Source: Flaviflagellibacter deserti (GTDB lineage: Bacteria > Pseudomonadota > Alphaproteobacteria > Rhizobiales > Methylopilaceae). From it: a stretch of DNA of 64,000 nucleotides. The stretch is taken from positions 400,948-464,947 of the forward strand of contig NZ_JBHSJF010000005.1 of the NCBI RefSeq assembly GCF_042652085.1. Reading direction: 5' to 3'. The position numbers and the translations under genes are program-made. The stretch's first letter is position 1. Each line of letters starts with the position of its first letter. The notes under the pieces were generated by a model that was not told where the DNA came from, made no database searches, and saw only the letters and a program-made list of their open reading frames with translations. Positions 19,668-28,498 of this stretch are shown in pieces.

Positions 19668-21833
19668 CTAGGCCGCGCTCTTGGCCGGAGGTTTCGGTCG
19701 GCGGCGGTTCTCGCGGAGAAGCTCGCTGGCTGCCTCGTTCGGCTGCGCCTTGGCGAACAGCCAGCCCTGCCCCTGGTGGCAGCCCTCGCTGCGGAGATAT
19801 TCGAGATCGGCGGCGGTCTCGACGCCCTCGGCCGTGATGGTGATGCCGAGGCTCCTGCCAAGCGTGATGATCGCCCGGACGATCGCCTGCGAATCGGAAT
19901 TCGTGCCGAGGCCCTGCACGAAGGACCGGTCGATCTTGATCTTGTCGAACGGGAACGAGCGCAGATAGCTCAGCGACGAATAGCCGGTACCGAAATCGTC
20001 CATCGAGATACGGACGCCGAGCGCGCGCAGCGCATGAAGCGTGGCAAGCACGTTCTCGCTCTTCTCCAGCAGGACGGATTCGGTGATCTCCAGCTCAAGC
20101 CTCTTCGGCTCGAGGCCGGTCTCGTTCAGTGCATCCGATACGACCTCGAACAGATTGCCCGAGCGGAACTGGAGAGTCGACAGGTTGACCGCGACCTTGG
20201 TGTCGCCGGGCCAAGCGGCGGCATCGCGGCAGGCGCGGGTCAGCACGTGGACGCCGAGCGGCACGACGAGGCCGGTCTCCTCGGCGAGCGGGATGAAGTC
20301 GATCGGCGGGATGTTGCCGCGCTCGGGATGGTTCCAGCGCACCAATGCCTCGAAGCCGGCAACGTCGCCCGAGCCGATCTCGATCAACGGCTGGTAATGG
20401 ACTTCGAGCGTCCCGGCATTGATCGCGGCGCGAAGATCGAGCTCCATGCGACGGCGGGCCTGCAGGCGGGCGTCCATTTCGGCTTCGAAGAAGCAATAGG
20501 CGCCGCGGCCCTCGGCTTTGGCCCGGTAGAGCGCCATGTCGGCGGCCTTGAGCAGCCGGTCGCAATCCTCGCCGTCGCTCGGGCCGACCGCGATGCCGAT
20601 CGAGACGCCGATCGTCATCAGATGACCGTCGATCTCGTAAGGCGCGCTGACGATCTCGATCAGGCGGCCGGCGAGCGAGCCGGCGTCTTCGGGATCGTCG
20701 ATCCCGGTCTGCAGAACCGCGAATTCGTCGCCGCCCAGGCGGGCGACGGTATCCGTCTCGCGCAGGGCGCCTTTCAGGCGCTGCGCGACGAGGACGAGAA
20801 GCCGGTCGCCGATCGGATGGCCGAGCGTGTCGTTGATCGACTTGAAATCGTCGAGGTCGAGGCAGAGCACCGCGGCCGTCTCGTCGCGGCGGATGCGGGT
20901 CAGGCACTCTTCCATCTCTTCGCGGAAGAGGACGCGGTTCGGCAGACCGGTCAGCGCGTCGTGATGCGCCATGAAGGCGATCCGCTCTTCGGCGCGCTTC
21001 CGCTCGGTGATGTCGACGGCGCCGATGAGTTCCGCCTGGACACCCTCATAGGTCAGCAGGCTGGAATAGACCGCGACGTCGATCGCCTCGCCGTCCGCCT
21101 TCCTGTGCCTCCAGGTGAAGCCGACCTCGCGCTTCAGCTTGCCGGGCGGCGTCTCGGCGTCGGTCTCGTCCGGATGACGGAGATCGGCGAGCGTCATCGC
21201 CAAGAATTCATCCCGCGAATAGCCGTAGTGCTGGGTCGCGGCATCGTTGACCGCGAGAATGCGGCCCGTCTCGAGCGCGTGCACGTACATCGGTACGGGA
21301 TTGTTGTCGAAGAGCAGGCGGAAGCTTTCCTCGCGCTGCTTCATCTCGGTGATGTCGACGCGCAGGCCGATGATGCCGCCGTCGGAGGTGCGGCGCTCCT
21401 CGATCAGGATCCAGCGGCCGTCGGTCGTCTTCTGCTCGTGGCGGCCGCGCGGATTGTAGAGCCGGTCGAGCCGGTCCTTCAGCCATTCCTCTTCGCGACC
21501 GATCGCTTCCGGATACTGGCCACGCGCAACGCCGATCCGGAGCGTATCCTCGAGCTTCACGCCTTCGGCAAAGAGGTCCGACGAGCCCGCATACATTTCG
21601 CCGTACTGCTTGTTCCAGAGAACGTAGCGGCCGTCGGAATCCAGGAAGACCACGCCTTGCGGCAGGATGTCGATCGCCGCCCGCAAACGCGCTTCGGCCT
21701 GCTTGGCCTGCTGGATCGCCGCCTCGGCTTCGAGGCGCGCATCGAGAAGCGCCGCATCATAACCCGGGTGAGCGGAATGGGAGGCAGTACGGTTATCGTC
21801 GGACGGGGACTGGAATTCGGCGTTCATGGGCAT
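19668..21833 (-). CDS. PAS-PAS-GGDEF-EAL cyclic-di-GMP signalling protein
   Basis: 721 aa, no membrane segments. A short coiled coil (about 28-50) is followed by a PAS-7-like domain (about 50-165), a second PAS (about 165-285), GGDEF (about 300-450, ARLGGDEFAVL intact, so cyclase-competent) and EAL (about 470-700, with GFEALVRW, NLSTLQF, DDFGTGYSS and EGVET intact, so phosphodiesterase-competent). It should tune c-di-GMP in response to a small ligand or redox cue. ATG 21833 has AGGAG five bases upstream. Confidence 0.92.
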   Translation of the reverse strand: MPMNAEFQSPSDDNRTASHSAHPGYDAALLDARLEAEAAIQQAKQAEARLRAAIDILPQGVVFLDSDGRYVLWNKQYGEMYAGSSDLFAEGVKLEDTLRIGVARGQYPEAIGREEEWLKDRLDRLYNPRGRHEQKTTDGRWILIEERRTSDGGIIGLRVDITEMKQREESFRLLFDNNPVPMYVHALETGRILAVNDAATQHYGYSRDEFLAMTLADLRHPDETDAETPPGKLKREVGFTWRHRKADGEAIDVAVYSSLLTYEGVQAELIGAVDITERKRAEERIAFMAHHDALTGLPNRVLFREEMEECLTRIRRDETAAVLCLDLDDFKSINDTLGHPIGDRLLVLVAQRLKGALRETDTVARLGGDEFAVLQTGIDDPEDAGSLAGRLIEIVSAPYEIDGHLMTIGVSIGIAVGPSDGEDCDRLLKAADMALYRAKAEGRGAYCFFEAEMDARLQARRRMELDLRAAINAGTLEVHYQPLIEIGSGDVAGFEALVRWNHPERGNIPPIDFIPLAEETGLVVPLGVHVLTRACRDAAAWPGDTKVAVNLSTLQFRSGNLFEVVSDALNETGLEPKRLELEITESVLLEKSENVLATLHALRALGVRISMDDFGTGYSSLSYLRSFPFDKIKIDRSFVQGLGTNSDSQAIVRAIITLGRSLGITITAEGVETAADLEYLRSEGCHQGQGWLFAKAQPNEAASELLRENRRRPKPPAKSAA

Positions 21834-22197
21834 TTGCGCTCCTGGACGCCTAGGCTATTGGAGCTATTGGATTAACAGCAGCTTTCCACCATTTTTCTGC
21901 TCGAGATTCGAGCCTTCGATAACCATGAATTCTTGGCCGTTATTGACCTCGCGCGTTCGTGATCGACATAAAAACAGCCGGATTTTGGCTGTTTATTCAA
22001 TATTTCGCCTCCGCTCTGCCTAAAAATGTGACAAATGCTGTTCTTGTGCGCATCACTACTTCACGGTTACCAATGTCTTAAGAAATTGCCGTTTTTAGGC
22101 TGGGACAAATCGTTGCCGTTCATCGGTGAACCCGTACCGCGCGCCGCAAATATGGTATTTGGCCGCCCGTCTTCTTATCTAAGGTCGCGAGGCGGCG
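21834..22197. other. Gene-free divergent promoter region
   Basis: 364 bp between the GGDEF-EAL gene and the small membrane-protein gene. It is clearly more AT-rich than its surroundings, mainly at 21870-22110. I see no credible coding frame, strong hairpin or named binding site. It presumably carries the divergent promoters. Confidence 0.6.
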
Positions 22198-22518
22198 ATG
22201 CGGTTTCTGGTCCGGATGATCGGCGTCTTTCTGTTTGCGGCGGCATTTGTCGCGCTGGTCATCGATGGAACACGGTCGATCGCCGGAAATGCGCTCTACC
22301 TGTCGAGCCTCGGCGAAAGCGTGAAGCTCGTATGGCCGAACGGCATGGAAGCGATCGAGAACTCGCTGCGCTCCCTGTATGAGAGCCTGTGGGATCCGGC
22401 GGGGTCCTGGCTGTTCGCGCAGCCGGCTTTCGTCGTCCTCGGCCTGGCCGGCCTGTTTCTGATGCTGATCGGCCGCCGCAGGCCGAGAGTGGTGAGACCG
22501 CTGCCGCGCCGTTACTGA
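22198..22518 (+). CDS. Small two-span membrane protein upstream of msrA
   Basis: 106 aa. Hydrophobic segments at about 5-22 (VRMIGVFLFAAAFVALVI) and 76-94 (FVVLGLAGLFLMLIG), separated by a soluble part with LYLSSLGESVKLVWP; Arg-rich tail. Function unknown. GAGG precedes ATG 22198 by five bases. It ends 12 bp before msrA, so the two form an operon, which suggests a cell-envelope or oxidative-repair link by position only. Confidence 0.8.
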   Translation: MRFLVRMIGVFLFAAAFVALVIDGTRSIAGNALYLSSLGESVKLVWPNGMEAIENSLRSLYESLWDPAGSWLFAQPAFVVLGLAGLFLMLIGRRRPRVVRPLPRRY

Positions 22519-22530
22519 GGAGGGCTGTCC

Positions 22531-23190
22531 ATGTTCTCGTTCTTCAAGCCGGAGATTCCCATGCCGACGGCTGCGTCCGCGCTGCCGGGTCGTCCGGGGG
22601 CGCTCCCGACCGCTACCACCCATTTCGTCAATGGCCGCCCGCTCAAGGGCCCCTATCCGGAAGGTCTGCGGACCGCGATCTTCGGCGCCGGGTGCTTCTG
22701 GGGCGTCGAGCGCAAGTTCTGGAAGATCCCGGGCGTCTACGTCACCGCGGTCGGCTATGCCGGCGGTTTCACGCCGAATCCGACCTATGAGGAGACCTGC
22801 ACGGGTCATACCGGCCACACCGAAGCGGTGTTGGTCGTCTTCGACCCGGACGTCGTCTCCTACAAGGAACTGCTGAAGACGTTCTGGGAGGCGCACGACC
22901 CGACGCAGGGCAACCGCCAGGGTAACGATGTCGGCACGCAGTATCGCTCCGCGATCTACACGACCACGCCGGAACAGGCGCGGCTCGCCGAGGAGTCGAA
23001 GGACGCCTATCAGAAGGCCCTCGGTGCGCATGGCTATGACACCATCACCACCGAGATAGCGCCGGCCGGCGAGTTCTACTTCGCCGAGGACTACCATCAG
23101 CAGTACCTGGCGAAGAACCCGAACGGCTATTGCGGCGTCGGCGGGACCGGCGTCTCCTGCCCCGTCGGATCGGGCGTATCGGCGCTCTGA
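22531..23190 (+). CDS. msrA: Peptide-methionine (S)-S-oxide reductase MsrA
   Basis: 219 aa enzyme that repairs the S form of methionine sulfoxide. Active-site Cys in FGAGCFWGVERKF, substrate block AVGYAGGFTPNPTYEE, GHTGHTEAV and YRSAIYTT are typical. C-terminal Cys residues in YCGVGGTGVSCPVG can serve as resolving cysteines. The N-terminus is about 45 residues longer than the minimal MsrA. RBS GAGGAGG lies seven bases before ATG. The last 64 bases overlap the 3' end of the convergent mepA gene. Confidence 0.94.
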   Translation: MFSFFKPEIPMPTAASALPGRPGALPTATTHFVNGRPLKGPYPEGLRTAIFGAGCFWGVERKFWKIPGVYVTAVGYAGGFTPNPTYEETCTGHTGHTEAVLVVFDPDVVSYKELLKTFWEAHDPTQGNRQGNDVGTQYRSAIYTTTPEQARLAEESKDAYQKALGAHGYDTITTEIAPAGEFYFAEDYHQQYLAKNPNGYCGVGGTGVSCPVGSGVSAL

Positions 23191-24194
23191 TCGTCAGGCA
23201 CGTCGGATGCGGACGGTTTCGCGCTCACCGGATATAGCGGCGGGCGCTCGGCGGCCTTGTCCGGTGCGTTGACCACCGCGCGACACTCCGCCGGCAGGTC
23301 CGATAGCATCATCGGCGGCGGCGGGGGCTGCGGCTTCGTGGGCTTCTCCGGCTTGGGTTTCGGCAACTGCTTCTTCACCCAGCTTTCCAGCGCGGCGTCG
23401 CAGCCGTCTCCCGGCGGTACCGGCGCTTGCGGCTTGCAGGTCGCGCTGCCGAGCGGACAGACCATGCGGATGTGCATGTGATAGTTATGGCCCCAATAGG
23501 GGCGTACCGTCTGAAGCCAGCCGCGGTCGCCGGTCGCTTCGCGACAGAGCGCCTTCTTGATCGCCGGATTGACGAAGATGCGCTCGACGCCCGGCATCCG
23601 GGCGGCAAGCCGGATCACCTTGAGATGCTCCGGCGTCCAGATCTTCGGATCGACGTCCTGCCAGTCCCTGGCGACAAGGCTGACCGCCGAAATATCCTCC
23701 CGCTCCTTCGCGGTGAGGAGGCGGTTCGGCATCGGATTGAGCCAGACATCGGCGTCGAGGCCGACCTGATGCGAGGCATGGCCGGTCAGCATGGGCCCGC
23801 CGCGCGGCTGAGAGATGTCACCGACCAGAAGGCCAGGCCATTTCGTCTCCTTCGGGACCTTCCTCGCCAGTTCCTCGAGCGTGGAGATGAGACGAGGATG
23901 ACCCCAATTGCGGTTTCTCGACAGCCGCATGACCTGCCATTGCGGCCCGTTGATCGGCAGCGCCTTGGCGCCGGCGAGACAGCCCTTCGCATAGAAGCCG
24001 ATAGAACGCGTCGCCATGTCCGCCGGAAGCTTTTCCGAGCCGAAAAGCTGCTTCGCCGGTGTCTTATCGACGTTGAGCGGGCCTGGCGCCGGTAAGGTCG
24101 CGGGTTTGGATTCCGGCAGCGGAACGGCGCTTGCACCGCCCAGACCAGCAATAGAGAGTGCCAGCGCGACTACCAGCAACGTCCTGCGTTTCAT
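23127..24194 (-). CDS. mepA: Penicillin-insensitive murein endopeptidase (MepA, M74)
   Basis: About 355 aa periplasmic zinc peptidase that cuts murein cross-links. Signal peptide (LLVVALALSIAGLGGASA), then the LAS-fold metal motifs: TGHASHQVGLDADVWL (HxxGxxxD) and YHMHIRMVCP (HxH). A Pro/Lys-rich linker and a tail of about 60 residues extend past the core. Start set at ATG 24194; an ATG two codons upstream (24200) is equally possible. The tail overlaps msrA by 64 bases antisense. It faces away from the glycosyltransferase gene. Confidence 0.88.
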   Translation of the reverse strand: MKRRTLLVVALALSIAGLGGASAVPLPESKPATLPAPGPLNVDKTPAKQLFGSEKLPADMATRSIGFYAKGCLAGAKALPINGPQWQVMRLSRNRNWGHPRLISTLEELARKVPKETKWPGLLVGDISQPRGGPMLTGHASHQVGLDADVWLNPMPNRLLTAKEREDISAVSLVARDWQDVDPKIWTPEHLKVIRLAARMPGVERIFVNPAIKKALCREATGDRGWLQTVRPYWGHNYHMHIRMVCPLGSATCKPQAPVPPGDGCDAALESWVKKQLPKPKPEKPTKPQPPPPPMMLSDLPAECRAVVNAPDKAAERPPLYPVSAKPSASDVPDDQSADTPDPTGQETPVPPTPQ

Positions 24195-24295
24195 GACCAT
24201 GAGCCACCGCATGCAATGCATTGGTCGTCTGGCAGGAACCTCAGCCCGGCCGATGGACTTAATAGCATGATCTTCCGATTTCCCGAGGGGCTCAT

Positions 24296-25417
24296 ATGCG
24301 CATTGCACAGATCGCGCCGCTCTATGAAAGTTGCCCGCCGCAACTCTACGGTGGAACCGAGCGCGTTGTTTCGTTCCTGACCGAAGAGCTTGTCAAACTG
24401 GGCCACGACGTCACCCTGTTCGCTTCCGGTGACAGCAAAACGGCAGCCCGCCTCGTTCCCGGCTCGAAACGCGCTCTGCGCCTCGACACATCAGTCCTCG
24501 ACCCCCTCGCCCACCACATGGTGTTGATGAACAGGGTCATTCAGGAAGCCGACAATTTCGAGATCCTGCACTTCCACACCGACTACCTCCATTATCCTTT
24601 CTTCGCCAATAGTGGCCACCCGATCGTCACCACGCTGCATGGCCGACAGGATCTTCTGGATCTCGTCCCGATCTATCGCGAATTTCCAGACATGCCCCTG
24701 GTCTCGATTTCCGACGCCCAGAGGCGGCCGATCTCTCACGCGCATTGGGTGAAGACCGTTCATCACGGCCTGCCGCTCGATCTTCTTCCGGAGGGACCGG
24801 GCGATGGGCGCTATCTGGCTTTCGTCGGCCGGATCAGCCCCGAGAAGAGGCTCGACCGGGCGATCATGATCGCCCGTCAGGCAGGGATTCCGCTCAAGGT
24901 CGCGGCCAAGATCGATCGCACCGACACCGTCTACTATGAAGACGTGATCAAGCCGCTGCTCGGCGAGGGCGTCGAATTCGTCGGCGAGATCAACGACCAG
25001 CAGAAAAAGGACTTTCTCGGTCGCGCCGGCGCGCTGCTCTTCCCGGTCGACTGGCCGGAACCGTTCGGGCTCGTCATGATCGAGGCAATGGCATGCGGCA
25101 CGCCCGTGCTCGCCTTCCGTTGCGGCTCGGTGCCGGAAGTGATCGACGAGGGTATTACCGGCCTGGTCGTCGACTGCATGGAAGCAGCACATGCGGCGCT
25201 GCCGCAGGTGCTGGCTCTCGACCGCCATAACGTGCGCTTGCAATTCGAGAAGCGGTTCTCGGCCGAACGCATGGCCCGCGATTATCTGGCGCTCTACGAG
25301 ACCATGACGCGTCCGGTGATCACGATGCCCGCGGCTGTCGCGGTTGCGAAAAGAGCTGGCGAGCGCCTAAGCTCGCTCGAGCTTCCTGCAGCCGTGCACG
25401 CCGTCGCAAAAGCATGA
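24296..25417 (+). CDS. Family 4 glycosyltransferase
   Basis: 373 aa GT-B enzyme. N-domain start IAQIAPLYESCPPQLYGGTE with the donor loop, acceptor block HFHTDYLHYP, C-domain VGRISPEKRLDRAI and the nucleotide-sugar E-x7-E block WPEPFGLVMIEAMACGTPV. RBS GAGGGG lies six bases before ATG. It is 37 bp upstream of a glycogen-debranching-like enzyme, so the pair may build and trim a storage or osmoprotective glucan, or glycosylate a small molecule. The exact sugar is not readable. Confidence 0.88.
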   Translation: MRIAQIAPLYESCPPQLYGGTERVVSFLTEELVKLGHDVTLFASGDSKTAARLVPGSKRALRLDTSVLDPLAHHMVLMNRVIQEADNFEILHFHTDYLHYPFFANSGHPIVTTLHGRQDLLDLVPIYREFPDMPLVSISDAQRRPISHAHWVKTVHHGLPLDLLPEGPGDGRYLAFVGRISPEKRLDRAIMIARQAGIPLKVAAKIDRTDTVYYEDVIKPLLGEGVEFVGEINDQQKKDFLGRAGALLFPVDWPEPFGLVMIEAMACGTPVLAFRCGSVPEVIDEGITGLVVDCMEAAHAALPQVLALDRHNVRLQFEKRFSAERMARDYLALYETMTRPVITMPAAVAVAKRAGERLSSLELPAAVHAVAKA

Positions 25418-25454
25418 GTGGCGTGTTCTCCGCAGGTGACGGAGGCGGCTGCGA

Positions 25455-27617
25455 ATGAACGAGACATTGCCTTCGCAATTCTACATTCCGGCGCGCACAA
25501 CGCTCGACGGCGGTCGGCCGTCGCGGCTGAAGCACAACGACACCTTCGCCGTGCTCGATACCAATGGCGACCTGCTGGCCTGGGAGGGCAATCCCGACGG
25601 CCTCTACAATCGCGACACCCGGCATCTTTCGCACTTCGAACTGCGCCTGAACGGCGCACGGCCGATGCGGCTCTCGTCGAACGTCGAGAGCGACAATGCC
25701 GCGCTGACCGCCGACCTGACAAATCCCGATTTCTTCGAGGGCGACCGGCTCGCGCTGCCGAAGGATACGATCCATCTCCACCGGCTGAAATTCGTCTGGG
25801 ACGGGGCGCTGTTCGAAAGGATCGCGATCTTCAATTACGACGACGAGGCGCGCCGCCTGCGGGTCAGCACGACATTCGACTGCGATTTCGCCGATCTTTT
25901 CGAGGCGCGCGGACAGCGCCGGCCGGGGCGCGGAGTTCGCTGCGTGGACGTGATCGGCGACGGCACGGTGCGCTTTGCCTATGCCGGGCTCGACCAGGTC
26001 GAGCGCACGACCGAACTCGCCTTCTGGCCCATTCCGGACCGCATCGAGCCCAGCTTCGCCTATTACGACATGATCCTCGGCCCGCAGGAGAAGCGGGTGA
26101 TGTTCGTCCGCATCGCCTGCAATCCGAAGGATCTCGCGAGCTGGGAGGGCAAGGAATATTTCCGCGAATTCGCCTATATGCGCCGCTCGCTGCGACAGGC
26201 GAACAACCGTTCGCTCCGGATCGCGAGCACGAACACGCTCGTCCAGAACGTCATTCGCCAATCCATGGCCGACCTGACCATGCTGACGACCGAGACGCCG
26301 TATGGCGCCTATCCCTATGCCGGCATTCCCTGGTTCTCGACCGCGTTCGGCCGCGACGGCATCATCACCGCGCTGATGATGCTCTGGGTCGATCCCGGAA
26401 TGGCCAAGGGCGTGCTGTCGCTCCTTGCGCATACGCAGGCGAAGGTCGCCGACCCGTTCCAGGACGCCGAGCCCGGCAAGATCCTGCACGAAATGCGCTT
26501 CGGCGAGATGGCGGCGCTGCGCGAGGTGCCGTTCGGCCTCTATTATGGCAGTGTCGATTCCACCCCGCTCTTCGTCATGCTGGCAGGCGCCTATCTGTCT
26601 CGAACCGGCGATGTGGAGACGATCCGCTCGCTCTGGCCGAACATCCAGGCGGCGCTGGGCTGGATCACCAATCACGGCGACGTCGACGACGACGGCTTCG
26701 TCGAATACCGCCGCCAGCGCGACACCGGCCTCGTCAATCAGGGCTGGAAGGACTCGGTCGACTCGATCTTCCACACCAATGGCGATTTCGCCGAGGGACC
26801 GATCGCGCTCTGCGAGGTGCAGGGATATGTCTACGCCGCATGGCGGGAGGCCGCGGCCATGGCGCGGGCGCTCGGGCATGACAAGAACGCCATCACCTTC
26901 GATCGGCGCGCCGAGGACATCCGCAAGGCATTCGAGGAGAAGTTCTGGATCGAGGAGCTCGGCACCTACGCCATCGCACTTGACGGTCAGAAACGGCCAT
27001 GCGCGGTCGCGAGCTCGAATGCCGGCCACGCCCTCTTCACCGGCATCGTCCATCCGGACCGCGCCAAGCGCGTCGCGGCGCTGCTGATGGAGCCCGAGAG
27101 CTTTTCGGGCTGGGGCATCCGCACGATCTCGACCAGCGCGGCGCGCTACAATCCTATGTCCTACCACAACGGCTCGATCTGGCCGCACGACAACGGCCTG
27201 ATCGCGCTCGGCTTCGCCCGCTACGGCCTGAAGGACGCCGTGCTGAAGGTGTTCAAGGGCCTGATCGAGGCAGCGGGCGAGATCGAGCTCAACCGGCTGC
27301 CCGAACTTTTCTGCGGCTTCGGCCGCAAGCAACGTCAGGGCCCTATCGGCTATCCCGTCTCATGCTCGCCACAGGCCTGGGCGGCTGCCACACCGCTGGC
27401 GCTCATTCAGGCCAGTCTCGGGCTGACGCTGGAACACTCGACCGGCGATGTACGGCTGAACCTGCCGGTGCTGCCGGACTTCATCGACAAGCTCTGCCTG
27501 CACAACGTCACTCTCGGCGAGGGTGGTTGCGACCTTCTCGTCAGCCGTCACGGCACCGACGTCGCCGTGACGGTACTGGACCGGCGCGGCGACATCCGAG
27601 TGATCGAAATACACTAA
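25455..27617 (+). CDS. Amylo-alpha-1,6-glucosidase (glycogen debranching-like)
   Basis: 720 aa. N-terminal debranching domain (about 20-215: NDTFAVLDTNGDLL, GLYNRDTRHLSHFEL) and a six-hairpin glycosidase barrel (about 270-700) with FSTAFGRDGIITALMML, NQGWKDSVDSIFH and SYHNGSIWPHDNGLIALGF. The acid residues of the GRDG and WKDS blocks are intact. RBS GGAGG is eight bases before ATG. In an operon with the GT4 gene; this pairing recurs in proteobacteria next to stress genes. It overlaps the convergent SDR gene by four bases. Confidence 0.9.
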   Translation: MNETLPSQFYIPARTTLDGGRPSRLKHNDTFAVLDTNGDLLAWEGNPDGLYNRDTRHLSHFELRLNGARPMRLSSNVESDNAALTADLTNPDFFEGDRLALPKDTIHLHRLKFVWDGALFERIAIFNYDDEARRLRVSTTFDCDFADLFEARGQRRPGRGVRCVDVIGDGTVRFAYAGLDQVERTTELAFWPIPDRIEPSFAYYDMILGPQEKRVMFVRIACNPKDLASWEGKEYFREFAYMRRSLRQANNRSLRIASTNTLVQNVIRQSMADLTMLTTETPYGAYPYAGIPWFSTAFGRDGIITALMMLWVDPGMAKGVLSLLAHTQAKVADPFQDAEPGKILHEMRFGEMAALREVPFGLYYGSVDSTPLFVMLAGAYLSRTGDVETIRSLWPNIQAALGWITNHGDVDDDGFVEYRRQRDTGLVNQGWKDSVDSIFHTNGDFAEGPIALCEVQGYVYAAWREAAAMARALGHDKNAITFDRRAEDIRKAFEEKFWIEELGTYAIALDGQKRPCAVASSNAGHALFTGIVHPDRAKRVAALLMEPESFSGWGIRTISTSAARYNPMSYHNGSIWPHDNGLIALGFARYGLKDAVLKVFKGLIEAAGEIELNRLPELFCGFGRKQRQGPIGYPVSCSPQAWAAATPLALIQASLGLTLEHSTGDVRLNLPVLPDFIDKLCLHNVTLGEGGCDLLVSRHGTDVAVTVLDRRGDIRVIEIH

Positions 27618-28450
27618 ATCGGCGTGCCGCCGTTCACGTGGATGACCTGACCGGTGATGTAGGAGCTTTCCTCGGTCGCCAGGAACAGGAAACAGGACGC
27701 CACCTCGTTCGGCTGACCGGGTCGACCAAGGGGGGTGTTCTTGCCGAACTCCGCCACCTTATCCTTGTCGAAGCTTGCCGGAATGAGCGGCGTCCAGATC
27801 GGACCCGGGGCGACGGCGTTGACGCGGATGCCCTTCTTGGCGAGTTGCTGCGACAGCGCGCGGGTGAAGGCGACGGCGGCGCCGCGCGTCGATGAATAGT
27901 CGACGAGCACCTCGTTGCCCCGGAAGGCGGTGATCGACGCCGTGTTGATGATCGTCGATCCCTTGCCGAGATGCTTCAGCGCCTCGCGGGTGACGAACAG
28001 ATAGCTGAAGATATTGGTCCGGAACGTCCGCTCGATCTGATCCGGATCGATCTCGGAGAAGTCCTCGACCACGTGCTGCTCGGCGCAATTGTTGACGAGG
28101 ATGTCGAGCCGGCCGAAGGCGTTGATCGTCTCGCGCATGACCTTGGCGGCCGCGTCGGGGAATCCCAGATCGGCCGAGATCGCATGCGCCCGGCTTCCGC
28201 GCCCCTCGATCAGCTTCCTGGTTTCGTCGGCATCCTTGCGTTCGTCGAGATAGACGAAAGCAATGTCAGCTCCCTCCTCGGCGAAGGCGACAGCCGTCGC
28301 GCGGCCGATCCCGCTATCTCCTCCAGTGATGAGCGCGACCTTGCCTTTGAGCCGGCCGGTGCCTTTCAGGCGCGGTTCGTAATCCGGGCGCGGATTCATC
28401 AGGTGTTCGTGGCCCGGCTGGTCGTCTTGCTTCTGTGCTGGCATCGACAT
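27614..28450 (-). CDS. SDR oxidoreductase, YghA/YhdF-like general-stress type
   Basis: 278 aa with a polar N-terminal tail (QKQDDQPGHEHLMNPRPDYE) typical of the YghA/YhdF branch. Cofactor loop ITGGDSGIGRATAVAF, LVNNCAEQ and catalytic region NTASITAF then DYSSTRGAAVAF. The catalytic Lys of YxxxK is Arg here (Y-S-S-T-R), and the usual second Ala of NNAAEQ is Cys, so activity may be altered. RBS GGGAGAA before ATG 28450. A stress-type promoter candidate lies 24 bases upstream of the start, inside the 3' end of the topoisomerase gene. Confidence 0.88.
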   Translation of the reverse strand: MSMPAQKQDDQPGHEHLMNPRPDYEPRLKGTGRLKGKVALITGGDSGIGRATAVAFAEEGADIAFVYLDERKDADETRKLIEGRGSRAHAISADLGFPDAAAKVMRETINAFGRLDILVNNCAEQHVVEDFSEIDPDQIERTFRTNIFSYLFVTREALKHLGKGSTIINTASITAFRGNEVLVDYSSTRGAAVAFTRALSQQLAKKGIRVNAVAPGPIWTPLIPASFDKDKVAEFGKNTPLGRPGQPNEVASCFLFLATEESSYITGQVIHVNGGTPI

Positions 28451-28473
28451 CGCAGTTCTCCCTTCGAGGGTCG

Positions 28474-28498
28474 AACAGCAGGCCTCAGCTTTTGTTCC
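28474..28498 (-). promoter_or_regulatory. EcfG-type stress promoter candidate for the SDR gene
   Basis: On the minus strand GGAAC (28498-28494), then 16 bases, then TGTT (28477-28474). The known alphaproteobacterial general-stress consensus is GGAAC-N16/17-CGTT, so this differs at one base. The -10 element is 23 bases before the SDR start codon. It lies within the coding 3' end of the topoisomerase gene. Confidence 0.5.

Noticed and set aside
19605..21875. Plus-strand frame of 756 codons
   Set aside because: Complete antisense of the PAS-GGDEF-EAL gene, with His/Asp/Arg-rich composition and no recognisable fold.
25320..27332. Minus-strand frame of 670 codons
   Set aside because: Antisense shadow of the glycosyltransferase end and the debranching enzyme gene.
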